From the NCBI GenBank assembly GCA_965230065.1, contig OZ245942.1:4464001-4528000 (forward strand): a stretch of DNA of 64,000 nucleotides, read 5' to 3'. The notes under the pieces were generated by a model. The model did no database searches. It was not told the DNA's origin and saw only the letters and a program-made list of their open reading frames with translations. A program made the position numbers and the translations under genes. Each line of letters opens with the position of its first letter. Position 1 is the stretch's first letter. This DNA comes from G965230065 sp965230065 (lineage in GTDB: Bacteria; Bacteroidota; Bacteroidia; Cytophagales; Cyclobacteriaceae). Positions 53,343 through 62,450 of the stretch are shown piece after piece.

Positions 53343-54083
53343 TTACTCAAACAACAAATACAATGTAACGGTGTTGGTAGAAATCCTGCTAAGAGGGTCG
53401 TGATACGGACTGGGCTCATCGGCCATCACATTGGTGATGCCCCGGGAGAAGCGGATTTCAGGGGAAAATTTAAACAAAGGAAAGTACAAATCCAGCCCAA
53501 AGCCAAATTGCACACTCAGGTTTGATTTTTCCAGCACAATGGTTTTGGTAGGATCTTGTTTGTCTTTTTTTCCGGTAGCGTCAATGCCCGGTTCAACACC
53601 ACCGATCAAATACCAACGAAAGTTATCCCGGCGTACCGATTTATATTTGAGCAGCACCGGAAACTCCACAAATGTGCTTTCCAGGGTTTGTATCTCAGGT
53701 TCACTTTGGCCATTGACAATATGATTATAATCTACTTTGTGCTGGTAAAAAACTACTTCGGGTGTTACCCGCAAATCCAGATATTGAGCCAGGCGCAGGT
53801 TGGCTATCAAACCCAGCGAAAACCCAAAGCTGTTGGCCGGCATGACGGAATGCAGGGAGTCCATATCCATAAACTGGTTGGAATACTGCGTGCGGAACGA
53901 GGACGTATGGATGCCTACCAGAAAGCCGTAGTGCAACCAGCGGTCGTCGTAGTTGGGCAGGTTGTCTGTGGTATTGCGTTGGCTGAAAGCTTTGGGCGTG
54001 CATAACAACAAAAAGAGCAACCCAAGTAAAGCTATTTTTTTCCCGTGTAAATAGAACAAATGCCAAAGGTGAGAGATGTGCAT
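53343..54083 (-). CDS. porT: PorT-like outer-membrane barrel protein (T9SS-associated)
   Basis: 246 residues. A signal peptide ends at AFSQ after an N-terminal stretch that overlaps ubiE by 52 bases. The mature protein is an eight-stranded barrel type (VGIHTSSFRTQYSN, FGFSLGLIANLRLAQYLDLR, VEFPVLLKYKSVRRD, SVQFGFGLDLYFPLFKF). PorT is needed for T9SS function in Porphyromonas. The ubiE-porT gene order is a common arrangement in this phylum, which supports the assignment. Confidence 0.85.
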   Translation of the reverse strand: MHISHLWHLFYLHGKKIALLGLLFLLLCTPKAFSQRNTTDNLPNYDDRWLHYGFLVGIHTSSFRTQYSNQFMDMDSLHSVMPANSFGFSLGLIANLRLAQYLDLRVTPEVVFYQHKVDYNHIVNGQSEPEIQTLESTFVEFPVLLKYKSVRRDNFRWYLIGGVEPGIDATGKKDKQDPTKTIVLEKSNLSVQFGFGLDLYFPLFKFSPEIRFSRGITNVMADEPSPYHDPLSRISTNTVTLYLLFE

Positions 54084-54754
54084 GTTGTTTGGTTAAATCC
54101 TACCTTTTGCAAAACCTTTTGGAATGCCTCTCCGTCAGGAAAAGCCTGTACAGAGGCAGGCAAATAGGTATAAGCGGCATTATCTTTCGAAATTACTTTG
54201 CCAATTTTAGGTAGAATAGATTTAAAATATAAGTTATACACCTGTTTAAATGGAAACTTCGTAGGCTTGGAAAACTCAACGATTACGGCCGTGCCACCAG
54301 GTTTGAGTACCCGGTGCATATCCTGCAACCCTTTTTCCAGGTTTTCAAAGTTCCTTACACCAAAAGCAACGATCACAGCATCAAAGTTATTATCTTCAAA
54401 CAGTAATCTTTCAGAATCGCCCATTTGTAATTCAATGCGATCGTCCAGCTTTTTACGTTGTAGTTTTTTTCTGCCAATTTCCAGCATGCCTGCCGAAATA
54501 TCCACACCAATTACTTTGTCGGGATTGAGCGAGAGGGCTTCAATGGCAAAATCTGCGGTACCAGTGGCAATATCCAGAATGTGTTTGGGTTTTTCAGGTT
54601 TAAGGCGCTGAATGGCCCTTTTACGCCAGTAAATATCGATACCCAGGCTCAGGAAATGGTTCAGAAAATCGTAGCGTTTGCTGATGTTATCAAACATTTT
54701 CGCCACCTGCTCTTTTTTACCCGATTCCTGATTTTTATATGGAACTACTGTCAT
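54032..54754 (-). CDS. ubiE: Demethylmenaquinone methyltransferase
   Basis: 240 residues. The SAM-binding motif is HILDIATGTADFA (D61), with VIGVDISAGMLEIG, DAVIVAFGVRNFENLEKGL and VLKPGGTAVIVEFSKP, all characteristic of UbiE/MenG. The enzyme methylates demethylmenaquinone, fitting an organism that uses menaquinone. The end overlaps the start of porT. Confidence 0.93.
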   Translation of the reverse strand: MTVVPYKNQESGKKEQVAKMFDNISKRYDFLNHFLSLGIDIYWRKRAIQRLKPEKPKHILDIATGTADFAIEALSLNPDKVIGVDISAGMLEIGRKKLQRKKLDDRIELQMGDSERLLFEDNNFDAVIVAFGVRNFENLEKGLQDMHRVLKPGGTAVIVEFSKPTKFPFKQVYNLYFKSILPKIGKVISKDNAAYTYLPASVQAFPDGEAFQKVLQKVGFNQTTCTSLTFGICSIYTGKK

Positions 54755-54953
54755 GCCGGCAAAGATAGGGAATTAGTAATTAGTTTGAGGTTTTAGGTTT
54801 GGAGTTTTTGGTTTGAGCAAGCCTGAATACTATTGACATGTATTTTGAACAAGGAAAACCCTATTTTGTTCTCAATTTCTAAGGAATTTGCCTGTTTCAT
54901 AATAAACCTAACAGCTATTTTTCTAATTTTACCCCAAACCACAAATAAAACTG

Positions 54954-55682
54954 ATGAAAAACCATAAGAAAGTTACCCAATCGCGGAGAGCATTTATCAC
55001 GTCATCTATGGGCATGTTAGCAGGAATTTCCGTGCTACCCATCTCTGTGTTAGGAAAAGAGATTGGAGAAAATAGTAATCTGGTAAACCCTGAGCAAACC
55101 CATAAGGATTTCGTCCCCCTTTTTAACGGAAAAAACCTGGAAGAGTGGGTAGGCAACAAAACAGATTATGTGGTGGAAGATGGCGTACTGGTAATTCGCC
55201 CTGACAGGGGAGGGAGTGGCAACCTGTATACCGAGAAAGAATACGGAGACTTCCATTTTAAATTTGAGTTTTTGTTGACGCCGGGGGCAAACAATGGACT
55301 GGGTATCCGGGCACCGTTGGAAGGGGACGCTGCCTATGCAGGCATGGAATTGCAAATCCTGGATAATACGGCGGATAAGTATGCAGACCTGCACGACTAC
55401 CAGTTTCACGGATCGGTGTATGGCGTAATGCCTGCTAAAAAAGGATATCTGAAACCAGTGGGGGAGTGGAACCAGGAAGAAGTAATCGTGAAAGGTTCTA
55501 AAGTGAAAGTGATTTTGAATGGGCACACTATTTTGAATGGAGATGTACAAAAAGCCAGCAAAAACGGTACGCTGGATGGCAAAGACCACCCCGGACTCTC
55601 ACGCGAGAAAGGACACATTGGGTTTTTAGGGCATGGAGATGTAGTGAAATTCCGGAATATCAGTATTAAAGAGCTTAGGTAA
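54954..55682 (+). CDS. DUF1080 (3-keto-disaccharide hydrolase type) secreted protein
   Basis: 242 residues. The N-terminus is a Tat-type signal (SRRAFITSSMGMLAGI). The mature part is a concanavalin-like beta-sandwich: FVPLFNGKNLEEWVGN, DFHFKFEFLLTPGANNGLGIRAP, GMELQILDN and GHIGFLGHGDVVKFRNISI. Recent work assigned 3-keto-glycoside hydrolysis to some DUF1080 members; a similar role here is likely but unproved. Confidence 0.87.
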   Translation: MKNHKKVTQSRRAFITSSMGMLAGISVLPISVLGKEIGENSNLVNPEQTHKDFVPLFNGKNLEEWVGNKTDYVVEDGVLVIRPDRGGSGNLYTEKEYGDFHFKFEFLLTPGANNGLGIRAPLEGDAAYAGMELQILDNTADKYADLHDYQFHGSVYGVMPAKKGYLKPVGEWNQEEVIVKGSKVKVILNGHTILNGDVQKASKNGTLDGKDHPGLSREKGHIGFLGHGDVVKFRNISIKELR

Positions 55683-55807
55683 ATGTTCTTTTGAAATAAT
55701 ATATTATTTATATGTACAATAGCTTCCTTTTAAGTGGGAGTAAAAAAGAATTTATTTTGTTAACTACAAAACCTAGGGATCTGAGGCTAAAATAATGCAA
55801 ATAAATA

Positions 55808-55826
55808 CACCTGGTGTGTTTATTCA
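55808..55826 (+). promoter_or_regulatory. Dyad before the orphan gene
   Basis: AAATACACC and GGTGTGTTT (about 55804-55826) form an imperfect palindrome (8 of 9 pairs), ending a few bases before the ATG at 55833. It could bind a regulator. Confidence 0.3.
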
Positions 55827-55832
55827 ATTGTT

Positions 55833-56552
55833 ATGAACGATATGGAATTATTCAGAGGTGATAAAATTCATAATAGTAAGACAAAGCCTGGCCTTTACAG
55901 GAATAATGGACTCAGATCTAAGGCATTTGGAAGCGGAACGAATCCTGCAAACATTGAAATTATTGGACTTCTTGAAACAATAAGAAAACACATTAAACCA
56001 AAAGGAATCGACTCTCAGTATTATGATGTAACTGATTATTTATCTTTTTCCAAAAATCAGGAAAGAGCCTATTATTGGTGTTCGGATATGGGAACTATCA
56101 ACTTAGAGCAATGCAAGGAATATGAAGAAACAAGATATATGTTTAAAATGACCCTTGAGGATGACCTTATACAAGAACATGGCAATGGCATTTATCAATA
56201 CTTTTACGCATGCAATCCCAAATTACAAACATCTGACTCTAACTCTGAACATAAACTCATACTAGATAGCATATTCTCTTCTAAAGATTGTCCTCAATGT
56301 AAGAACGAGGACAGAAATCATTCAATGCTTCTCATAAATTCTTACGAGTATTTAAAAAATCATGTAGATCACGAAAAATATGACGGAGCAATTAGGTTTG
56401 CTCATCAAGATGAAGAATGGTTAGTTCTTCCCTATGATAATTTTGAAAATACTAATTTCAGGAAAGCCAGAATTCCAAGAGCAGACTTTTGGACTGTTGA
56501 ACATTTCAAAGTAGTTGGAGAATCACGACCAAATATGGAGGAATATCTATGA
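55833..56552 (+). CDS. Orphan protein, possible ADP-ribosyltransferase-like fold
   Basis: 239 residues, no signal peptide. LFRGDKIHNSK near the start, DYLSFSKNQERAYYWC near residue 68 and DEEWLVLPYD near 207 resemble, in order, the R, S and E motifs of ADP-ribosyltransferase folds (RG, S-T-S-type, E-x-E). Two Cys (CPQCKN) form a CxxC. The gene is AT-rich, follows a non-cassette gap, and ends 15 bases before a large hairpin (56567-56647). Without structural data the fold remains a guess, and no antitoxin or immunity gene is visible. Confidence 0.5.
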   Translation: MNDMELFRGDKIHNSKTKPGLYRNNGLRSKAFGSGTNPANIEIIGLLETIRKHIKPKGIDSQYYDVTDYLSFSKNQERAYYWCSDMGTINLEQCKEYEETRYMFKMTLEDDLIQEHGNGIYQYFYACNPKLQTSDSNSEHKLILDSIFSSKDCPQCKNEDRNHSMLLINSYEYLKNHVDHEKYDGAIRFAHQDEEWLVLPYDNFENTNFRKARIPRADFWTVEHFKVVGESRPNMEEYL

Positions 56553-56566
56553 AGCTCATTACAGAT

Positions 56567-56647
56567 GCTAAGCTCCATAGGCTAACAGGGCTATTTACAA
56601 AAGCCTGTATTAAATATATTTGAAATGCTGAGCCTACGGAGCTTAGC
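56567..56647. repeat. Large imperfect palindrome downstream of the orphan gene
   Basis: GCTAAGCTCCATAGGCT (56567-56583) pairs with AGCCTACGGAGCTTAGC (56631-56647) at 16 of 17 positions. Inside it, ACAGGGCT (about 56585-56592) pairs with AGCCTGT (about 56602-56608). No T-run follows. Confidence 0.85.
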
Positions 56648-56666
56648 TGTACTTTGAATGAAAAAT

Positions 56667-56682
56667 CGGGCTAAAAGGCCCG
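56667..56682 (-). terminator. Terminator-like hairpin after T9SS cargo gene
   Basis: CGGGC (56667-56671) pairs with GCCCG (56678-56682); the minus strand continues ATTTTTCATT. Short stem, moderate confidence. Confidence 0.5.
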
Positions 56683-56688
56683 CCATGT

Positions 56689-58197
56689 TTATTTTTCAAG
56701 CCAAATTCGTTTTCTTTCTATTCCTTGTGCCGTTTCCAGCAGGTAATAATAAATGCCCGGTGGCATCGTCTTATTCATATTGTCTTTGCCATCCCATTGA
56801 AGGGCATGTGTGCCTTGAGGAAGGTTCTTTTCACTGCTTGTATAAATAACCTTTCCCCGGCTATCCAGAATTTTTAAAAGTACATCACTCGCCTCACTCA
56901 TTTCAAACTGAATGTTCGTTTCGGAACGAAAAGGATTGGGATAATTAAAAGACTTAGGGTGCATGGGGTCCACATCCGGATCGGTGGAAGCCAACATCAC
57001 ATTGTCAATGGCATAACCTGACGAACCGGCTTTAGCAGCGGTATAATGCTGGAATACGACTACAAACCTCTCAGAAAATTCCATTCCGGTTTTTTCGGCT
57101 ATTTCTTTGAGATTTATGGATATATTTTGCCATTCCCCTAACTGATGGTTGTTTTCTGAAAAATCGTATGCTTTCACATAAGTATCCCCTCCATCATCAG
57201 AGATATAAACCGCATCGTATGGATTTAAACTTTCCGCATCGCTTTTCCAGGAAAATGTCAATGGATGGGCGGGGTCAATATCCGGATCGGTAGCTGCCCA
57301 GGGAGAAGCATCAAAGCGGAAGGCAGCAGCACTCACTGCATTTCCGGCTTCGTTGGGAGCGGTGCTCAAGCGCATGTGGTAACCTTTCTCATTCTTTTCA
57401 AGAAAAGCTTTCCCATGGTTCCCGGGGTGCGTACTCCAGAAATCTTCATCCAAAATCCCTTCATCGAAGAAAAACGGAGGGGGGCAGTCTATCCTGCCAC
57501 AGTCTATGATGTCTAAGAACTCAAGTTCCGCAAGGTCATAATAAAGGGTGCGCTCGGGCAGCTCCCCGGTTTCAAAAACCCGTTCCTCTGCCACTGAGAT
57601 GTTGTCGAAGGCATATCCCCCAAAAGGTGCCATTTGCCATGTTTTCGTTACCAAACGGATAACACAGTGGGGTGTAAAAGTCAATCCATAAGGCCGGATC
57701 AGGTCTGTCATATTTACGGTATACATTTTCCAGCCGTGTTGCCAGTTATGAATGGTTACAAAACGGGAAGGCCGTATCGGACTGATGAGTTTTTTGTACG
57801 TATTACCCCCGTCGTCTGAGAACCAAAGTGTTACCTCAGGCTGACTATTTTGGTTGAGGCTTTTTCCAAAAAACCGGAAGAAAATATCACGGTTGGCTCC
57901 GGTCATATTCAAATGCATATCCACATGATTGGTGACCGTCATTCCATTGATGGCACTGTAGGTAAGCAAATGATATTGGTCTAATGGGCCATATTTTTTG
58001 GAAACTTTCACAATGCTGATCAGGTTATTGCTGGTAGCAAAGTTTGTACTCCACTGCCCGCTCTCAAAATTTTCACTGAAAGGAATGGGTAAGGGCACCT
58101 GGGCCTGGGAAGGAATGTCGATGAGACAAAATAAGGTGATAACAAAGAAGAACTTTCTCAGGTTTTGGTGCATAAGAAAATAAACAGAAGCTTTCAT
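56689..58197 (-). CDS. T9SS type A-sorted secreted protein
   Basis: 502 residues from ATG 58197; a second ATG at 58173 is also possible. A signal peptide ends near IPSQAQ. The body contains two beta-sandwich units with matching blocks (YAFDNISVAEERV and YAIDNVMLASTDP, with TYKKLISP and TYVKAYDF), probably carbohydrate-binding-like. The last 80 residues form a type A sorting domain: FNYPNPFRSETNIQF, then LLKILDSRGKVIYTS, LQWDGKDNMNKTMPPGIYYY. PorU would cut this tail at the surface. Confidence 0.85.
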   Translation of the reverse strand: MKASVYFLMHQNLRKFFFVITLFCLIDIPSQAQVPLPIPFSENFESGQWSTNFATSNNLISIVKVSKKYGPLDQYHLLTYSAINGMTVTNHVDMHLNMTGANRDIFFRFFGKSLNQNSQPEVTLWFSDDGGNTYKKLISPIRPSRFVTIHNWQHGWKMYTVNMTDLIRPYGLTFTPHCVIRLVTKTWQMAPFGGYAFDNISVAEERVFETGELPERTLYYDLAELEFLDIIDCGRIDCPPPFFFDEGILDEDFWSTHPGNHGKAFLEKNEKGYHMRLSTAPNEAGNAVSAAAFRFDASPWAATDPDIDPAHPLTFSWKSDAESLNPYDAVYISDDGGDTYVKAYDFSENNHQLGEWQNISINLKEIAEKTGMEFSERFVVVFQHYTAAKAGSSGYAIDNVMLASTDPDVDPMHPKSFNYPNPFRSETNIQFEMSEASDVLLKILDSRGKVIYTSSEKNLPQGTHALQWDGKDNMNKTMPPGIYYYLLETAQGIERKRIWLEK

Positions 58198-58308
58198 AGC
58201 AATTACATTTTGGTTGAAGAAAAATTTGATAATAGTGTGCTGAACTCCTTCCTGATTGTGCATGATATATTTTTCCTGCTACCTGTGCCGGAATTTTCGG
58301 ATAGGCTA

Positions 58309-58851
58309 TTAGTGATCGACAATAACACTAAAATCTTTTCCGATGACGTAGGAGGTACCGCCGCTGCTTCCCGTACCGATGCCTGTATAGCTGTTGCGGT
58401 GAAATGTAGATTGTTGCTGCCTGGCCAGTTGCCATAGGTTGACGAGTGCAGGCCCGCCTTCATACCCGGCATAGCCGTAAGCATCCAGCCAGTATCGTCC
58501 GGGAAGTGCATACCCTACCAGGCGTTTGAGGTTGAGCACATCCTGCCAGTGTAGTTCCATACCATTAAAGAATACATTGGTATTGCCATTGGCGGCATCC
58601 GGCTGTAATGCGCCACCGATGGGTAAACCGGGAATGGTGATACCCAGGGTAGGGCCACCCGCCAGTCCCCAAAAGCCGGAAATCTTATCGTAGTAATAAT
58701 TTCCATTCTGCATTTTTATGTTGTATTGCCTTTCCAGGGCTGTAATGGTGGCTTCACTAAGTTTTTCGCCATTTACATACACTGAAACCTGGGAAATGCA
58801 GTGCCCCAAAAAAGCAAATTGTAAAATGACTGATAATATGATCGTTTTCAT
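58309..58851 (-). CDS. Conserved secreted protein of unknown function
   Basis: 180 residues with a signal peptide ending GHCISQ. The conserved part reads YYDKISGFWGLAGGPTLG, then FFNGMELHWQDVLNLKRLVG, then PGRYWLDAYGYAGYEGGPA. Similar YDxxSGxWG, GGP and GRYWLxxxGxxGYEG patterns occur in hypothetical proteins from several phyla. The function is unknown. It lies 10 bases after the next upstream gene in the same direction, so the two are probably co-transcribed. Confidence 0.75.
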   Translation of the reverse strand: MKTIILSVILQFAFLGHCISQVSVYVNGEKLSEATITALERQYNIKMQNGNYYYDKISGFWGLAGGPTLGITIPGLPIGGALQPDAANGNTNVFFNGMELHWQDVLNLKRLVGYALPGRYWLDAYGYAGYEGGPALVNLWQLARQQQSTFHRNSYTGIGTGSSGGTSYVIGKDFSVIVDH

Positions 58852-58861
58852 AGTATATTAT

Positions 58862-60085
58862 TTATTGGTTAAACAACCGGACTAGAATATCATAAGTGGC
58901 GCTCAGCTTAATTGTCCGGTTTTTAAAAGTATCAAATTCATTTTCTGTGATGTCTGTGAGGCCATGCTCGTAAGCCAGGCGAAAGCCCAGGCCGTTTTCC
59001 AGGCGGTATCCTGCTCCCAAAAGCAATCCCATGTCTATGCCTTTGAAGCCTTCTTTACTTTTATCGGTAGTGCTACTACCAAATCCGCTGGATTTGAACT
59101 TTCTGCCCAGCAGAAAAGAAGGCTGCACACCGCCCAAAAATTCAAACTCCGGCATTTGAGGAAAAGGGGAGATATTGGCAGTAACAGGTACACCCAAATA
59201 GGTAAGGCTGGTTGATTGTTTAAAACTGCTTGCGGCCAATTGGGCTGCCACAGCAAACCCAAATACATTGCCCTGTCCTGGCTCATACTCATCTTCGTAG
59301 GCATACTTTTCTATTGCGCCTTTGGTTTCTACGTGTAAACCAGCTTCTATTGATAAAATAGACGATATCTGGTAGGGTACAGAAGCCCCGAAAAGAAAAC
59401 CCGGTTTGAAGGGCGACTTGGTATTATCGCCAAATTCGTACTCATCTTTTCCGCCTTTGGTAGCCAGGGTGCCTCCTCCCTGAATCCTGATAATATCCGG
59501 CTTTTCATTTTGCGTATTTGCTTCGTTTTCTGATGTTGTAGCGGTTACATCTATCCAAATGCCTTGGGCCAGGGTCCTGCTTTTCCCATCATTCCAATAG
59601 CCGATGAACTCGTAATGGTCGGTGGCGCCTGTTTCGGTGGGGGTAACAAGGTTTCGCAGTGCATGGGAAAAAACTTCGCCCGCAGAAAAGACTGAGCCAA
59701 AGTCGGTAATTTCTACCAACAACTGATTGTTCTTATTCAGGGAGAGCTTGGATAACTCCAGCTTGTCATTAGGGCTGACAGGTGTGGGGTTAATTAACAG
59801 TCTTTCTAGTCCTTCAAGCTCTTGCACTACATAATCGGCAATTACAGAAAGTGAAAAGGGCTCATTGGGCTGGGCAAAATAGGTGGTGATGGCAGGAGTT
59901 TCGCGTATTTGGTTAGCCACTGCTAAATCACTCCCAAGCCATTCCAGCAGGCCGTCTTCATCGGGCGGGTCTATCTTATTTTGCAGGGTGGTTTCATACC
60001 GCAGGGGCGTATGGATGACCTTGCAAGCGGTAAAATACAGACCAATGATGGATGTGCATAGCAGTAGAAAATATTTCGTTTTCAT
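58862..60085 (-). CDS. Outer-membrane-type lipoprotein with C-terminal barrel
   Basis: 407 residues. The lipoprotein signal (LYFTAC, C21) is followed by a mixed region to about residue 195. The C-terminal half has repeated strands as in PorT-like barrels (FLFGASVPYQISSILSIEAGLHVETKG, LTYLGVPVTANISPF, GAGYRLENGLGFRLAYEHGL). Ends with a barrel-type SATYDILVRLF. A lipid anchor plus barrel is unusual. Its function is unknown. Confidence 0.7.
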   Translation of the reverse strand: MKTKYFLLLCTSIIGLYFTACKVIHTPLRYETTLQNKIDPPDEDGLLEWLGSDLAVANQIRETPAITTYFAQPNEPFSLSVIADYVVQELEGLERLLINPTPVSPNDKLELSKLSLNKNNQLLVEITDFGSVFSAGEVFSHALRNLVTPTETGATDHYEFIGYWNDGKSRTLAQGIWIDVTATTSENEANTQNEKPDIIRIQGGGTLATKGGKDEYEFGDNTKSPFKPGFLFGASVPYQISSILSIEAGLHVETKGAIEKYAYEDEYEPGQGNVFGFAVAAQLAASSFKQSTSLTYLGVPVTANISPFPQMPEFEFLGGVQPSFLLGRKFKSSGFGSSTTDKSKEGFKGIDMGLLLGAGYRLENGLGFRLAYEHGLTDITENEFDTFKNRTIKLSATYDILVRLFNQ

Positions 60086-60308
60086 GGTTTTATTTTAGTT
60101 GTCTTTTTCTCTTAGGAAAGCGGATACGGAAAAGGTAAACATGCCCATGAAAAAAAATTGTAATTGATAGGTAGAACTAACTTCGAGAGTTTTGAGAAAT
60201 GGAGAAAGGTCTGTGCGACACAGATATGGGGAAACAAAAGGTTTGTGTAACCTCTTGGTTGGTGCTGCCGTGGTTCGGTTCTCACCAAACGAAATCTTTT
60301 GAGGGAAT

Positions 60309-60328
60309 GGTTGGTGTACTCACCGACC
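60309..60328. repeat. Short hairpin after the DUF2279 gene
   Basis: GGTTGGTG (60309-60316) pairs with CACCGACC (60321-60328) at 7 of 8 positions, loop TACT. It lies 11 bases past the DUF2279 stop in the minus direction; no T-run follows. Confidence 0.5.
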
Positions 60329-60338
60329 AGGGGAGTCT

Positions 60339-61253
60339 TTAAAAATAAACAGGATGAAACTTTACACCATCATTTTTATTGAATTCCAGGGCAGGTGCAG
60401 GAAACTTCAGCATGTTGAGGGCATGGAGTATACCTTTTAAAAATTTACTTTTCGTGGGAATTTTTCTGAGGTCGAGGTCTACAGATAAATATAACTGCCG
60501 GGTCCTTTCAAAAGAGGGTAGGGGATCGCCCCTGTGATAAGCAGGGTTTTCAAACTCGGCCAGCATCCCATCGGCCCCAAACCCTACAGCCAGGTTGAGC
60601 CATTTGGGAAATGAACTACCCGGGGCAAAGCTGGCAATATTGACCGAGAGCCAGTAGGTGTGCCCATTGTAATCGGTAAAGAAATTTTCAGTATAGGAGG
60701 CCCCAAAATAAGAAGGGCGATAAGACGGGTAATCGGTAGGGGAGTAAGAAAATTTCATCATAATCCGCTGTTCATCCCAGAGCAATTCCTGCCCAATCAT
60801 CAATGCTGTGCCTGCGGTGTTGGCAATCATATCACCCGAAGAAAACCCGTAGCCTTCATACAACCCGTCAAATATTTCTATGGGGGTTTGGAGTACGAGA
60901 CCCAGCATGCCGCCCCACCAAAGGGCTTTCTTTTTGGGCACACCGGCCCATTGCAAAGCTTTCATGCCATAGTAACTTTGGTAATAGGCGGTATACATGT
61001 GCCCGGCTTTGTCAATTTGCATCCACCCCCGGTTATCGTTATAAAAATGGAAAGGCACGGATTGATGGTCTTTGTACCACACATTGTTCAGATACAGCAT
61101 GCCTCCCACATAAAATACCGATTCGGCAACGATTACTGTGGTTAACCGTCCCGGCATCAATGAATCGGGATAAGGAGAAGGAGCAATACCCTGGCCTTTA
61201 CCCGGAAACATGTTGATTAAGCCCGTTAGTACGAATAGGACAAAGTATTTCAT
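60339..61253 (-). CDS. DUF2279 outer-membrane/periplasmic protein
   Basis: 304 residues from ATG 61253, which begins the signal peptide (MKYFVLFVLTGLINMF). The body has DUF2279 marks: WMQIDKAGHMYTAYYQSYYG, WGGMLGLVLQTPIEIFDGLYEGYGFSSGD and GQELLWDEQR. The family is predicted to lie at the envelope in Bacteroidota and has no assigned function. It follows the LpxR-like gene with a 16-bp gap. Confidence 0.87.
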   Translation of the reverse strand: MKYFVLFVLTGLINMFPGKGQGIAPSPYPDSLMPGRLTTVIVAESVFYVGGMLYLNNVWYKDHQSVPFHFYNDNRGWMQIDKAGHMYTAYYQSYYGMKALQWAGVPKKKALWWGGMLGLVLQTPIEIFDGLYEGYGFSSGDMIANTAGTALMIGQELLWDEQRIMMKFSYSPTDYPSYRPSYFGASYTENFFTDYNGHTYWLSVNIASFAPGSSFPKWLNLAVGFGADGMLAEFENPAYHRGDPLPSFERTRQLYLSVDLDLRKIPTKSKFLKGILHALNMLKFPAPALEFNKNDGVKFHPVYF

Positions 61254-61269
61254 AAGCACAAGAATATAA

Positions 61270-62247
61270 TCAAAACCTGCATACAAAGTCAATGCGCAGA
61301 TAATGATGGTTTTTTCCTCCCTTCACTTCCGGGCTTAAAGCATACAAAGTGAGCTGAATGGTAGTGGATAAAGTACTGTATACCAGTCCGGCATTTTGTG
61401 TTAACACATATGGGTAGGCCTTTTCAATATGTATACTTTCAAATACGGGGAGCATACTCCCTTCAATTAAAGTGTTGTGCCATACCAGCATGCCACCCAC
61501 CCCATAAAATGCAAACCATTCCTGATGATGGTCTTTGGTCATTTGTTGTAGTGAAAAACGAGTGTTTACCCTGCTCTCAGCGATGGCGGAGTTATCAATG
61601 GGGTTTATTTTTCCTATGCGTACTTTCATGCCTCCCGAAAGGTTGTTAAAAGATGTACCTGCCCGTAGCCGGCTACAGGTAAGAACGTCTGTCCAGGAAA
61701 AAACTTTCCATGCTTTTTGATAACTTAAGTTGAAGTTAATAACCGGTTCGTTGTTGATTTGATATTGCCAGCCCCGGGGCTGGGTGTACTGAATGAGTTT
61801 ATGCCACCACCGCTGTACCGTGTAGCCTCCGGCCCATGGCCCAATGATTCCTACATCTATTCCTAATTGCAAGTTGGAGGACCGGGCCCAAAATGTACTG
61901 GCTTTGGCATGTACATACAGATAACCTGCATAAGGACGGTCAAACTCAATAAGGTCACTTTTTTTAATATTATCTGGTGTATAAATTTCCTGGGCAAGTT
62001 GAAAATGCAGAATGGTTTTATGAAATGAGTTTTGGTGCTGTTTTCGTGGCACTATCCAGGGGTTTTTTTGTAATTGGCTATAGCTCAGGCGCAGCCCATT
62101 GGTAAAGTAACGGTCATGAAAAGGCCAAACGTAATTATCATTTTCTGAGGTTATTCGGACGGCCTGGGTTATTTGACAATAGGCTTGCAATAACAAGGAC
62201 ATATTCAGCAAACTCAGTATCATAAACCGGTACATTGATTTTTCCAT
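61270..62247 (-). CDS. Lipid A deacylase, LpxR family
   Basis: 325 residues with a signal peptide ending QAYCQ. The N-terminal ITSENDNYVWPFHDRYFTNG carries the metal-binding and catalytic Asp/His pattern of LpxR, and FDRPYAGYLYVHA follows. LpxR is an outer-membrane barrel enzyme that removes the 3'-acyloxyacyl chain of lipid A in a Ca2+-dependent manner. Activity in this organism is inferred from family only. Confidence 0.85.
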   Translation of the reverse strand: MEKSMYRFMILSLLNMSLLLQAYCQITQAVRITSENDNYVWPFHDRYFTNGLRLSYSQLQKNPWIVPRKQHQNSFHKTILHFQLAQEIYTPDNIKKSDLIEFDRPYAGYLYVHAKASTFWARSSNLQLGIDVGIIGPWAGGYTVQRWWHKLIQYTQPRGWQYQINNEPVINFNLSYQKAWKVFSWTDVLTCSRLRAGTSFNNLSGGMKVRIGKINPIDNSAIAESRVNTRFSLQQMTKDHHQEWFAFYGVGGMLVWHNTLIEGSMLPVFESIHIEKAYPYVLTQNAGLVYSTLSTTIQLTLYALSPEVKGGKNHHYLRIDFVCRF

Positions 62248-62450
62248 CTACAAATTCAGTAACAGGCGAGTGGAGTGAAAATGGCCTTTATGAGTTTGTA
62301 TAATGAAATCCAAAGAGGTAAACGCTGCCTTCTAATAAGCAGGCTATTTATACTTTATTTTGATAAAATATAATATATGGTGAGATTTGAAGGAATGCTT
62401 CCTAATATGGTTTACTTCTTCTAAATTGATGACCCTAAAAAGCAGGAAGA

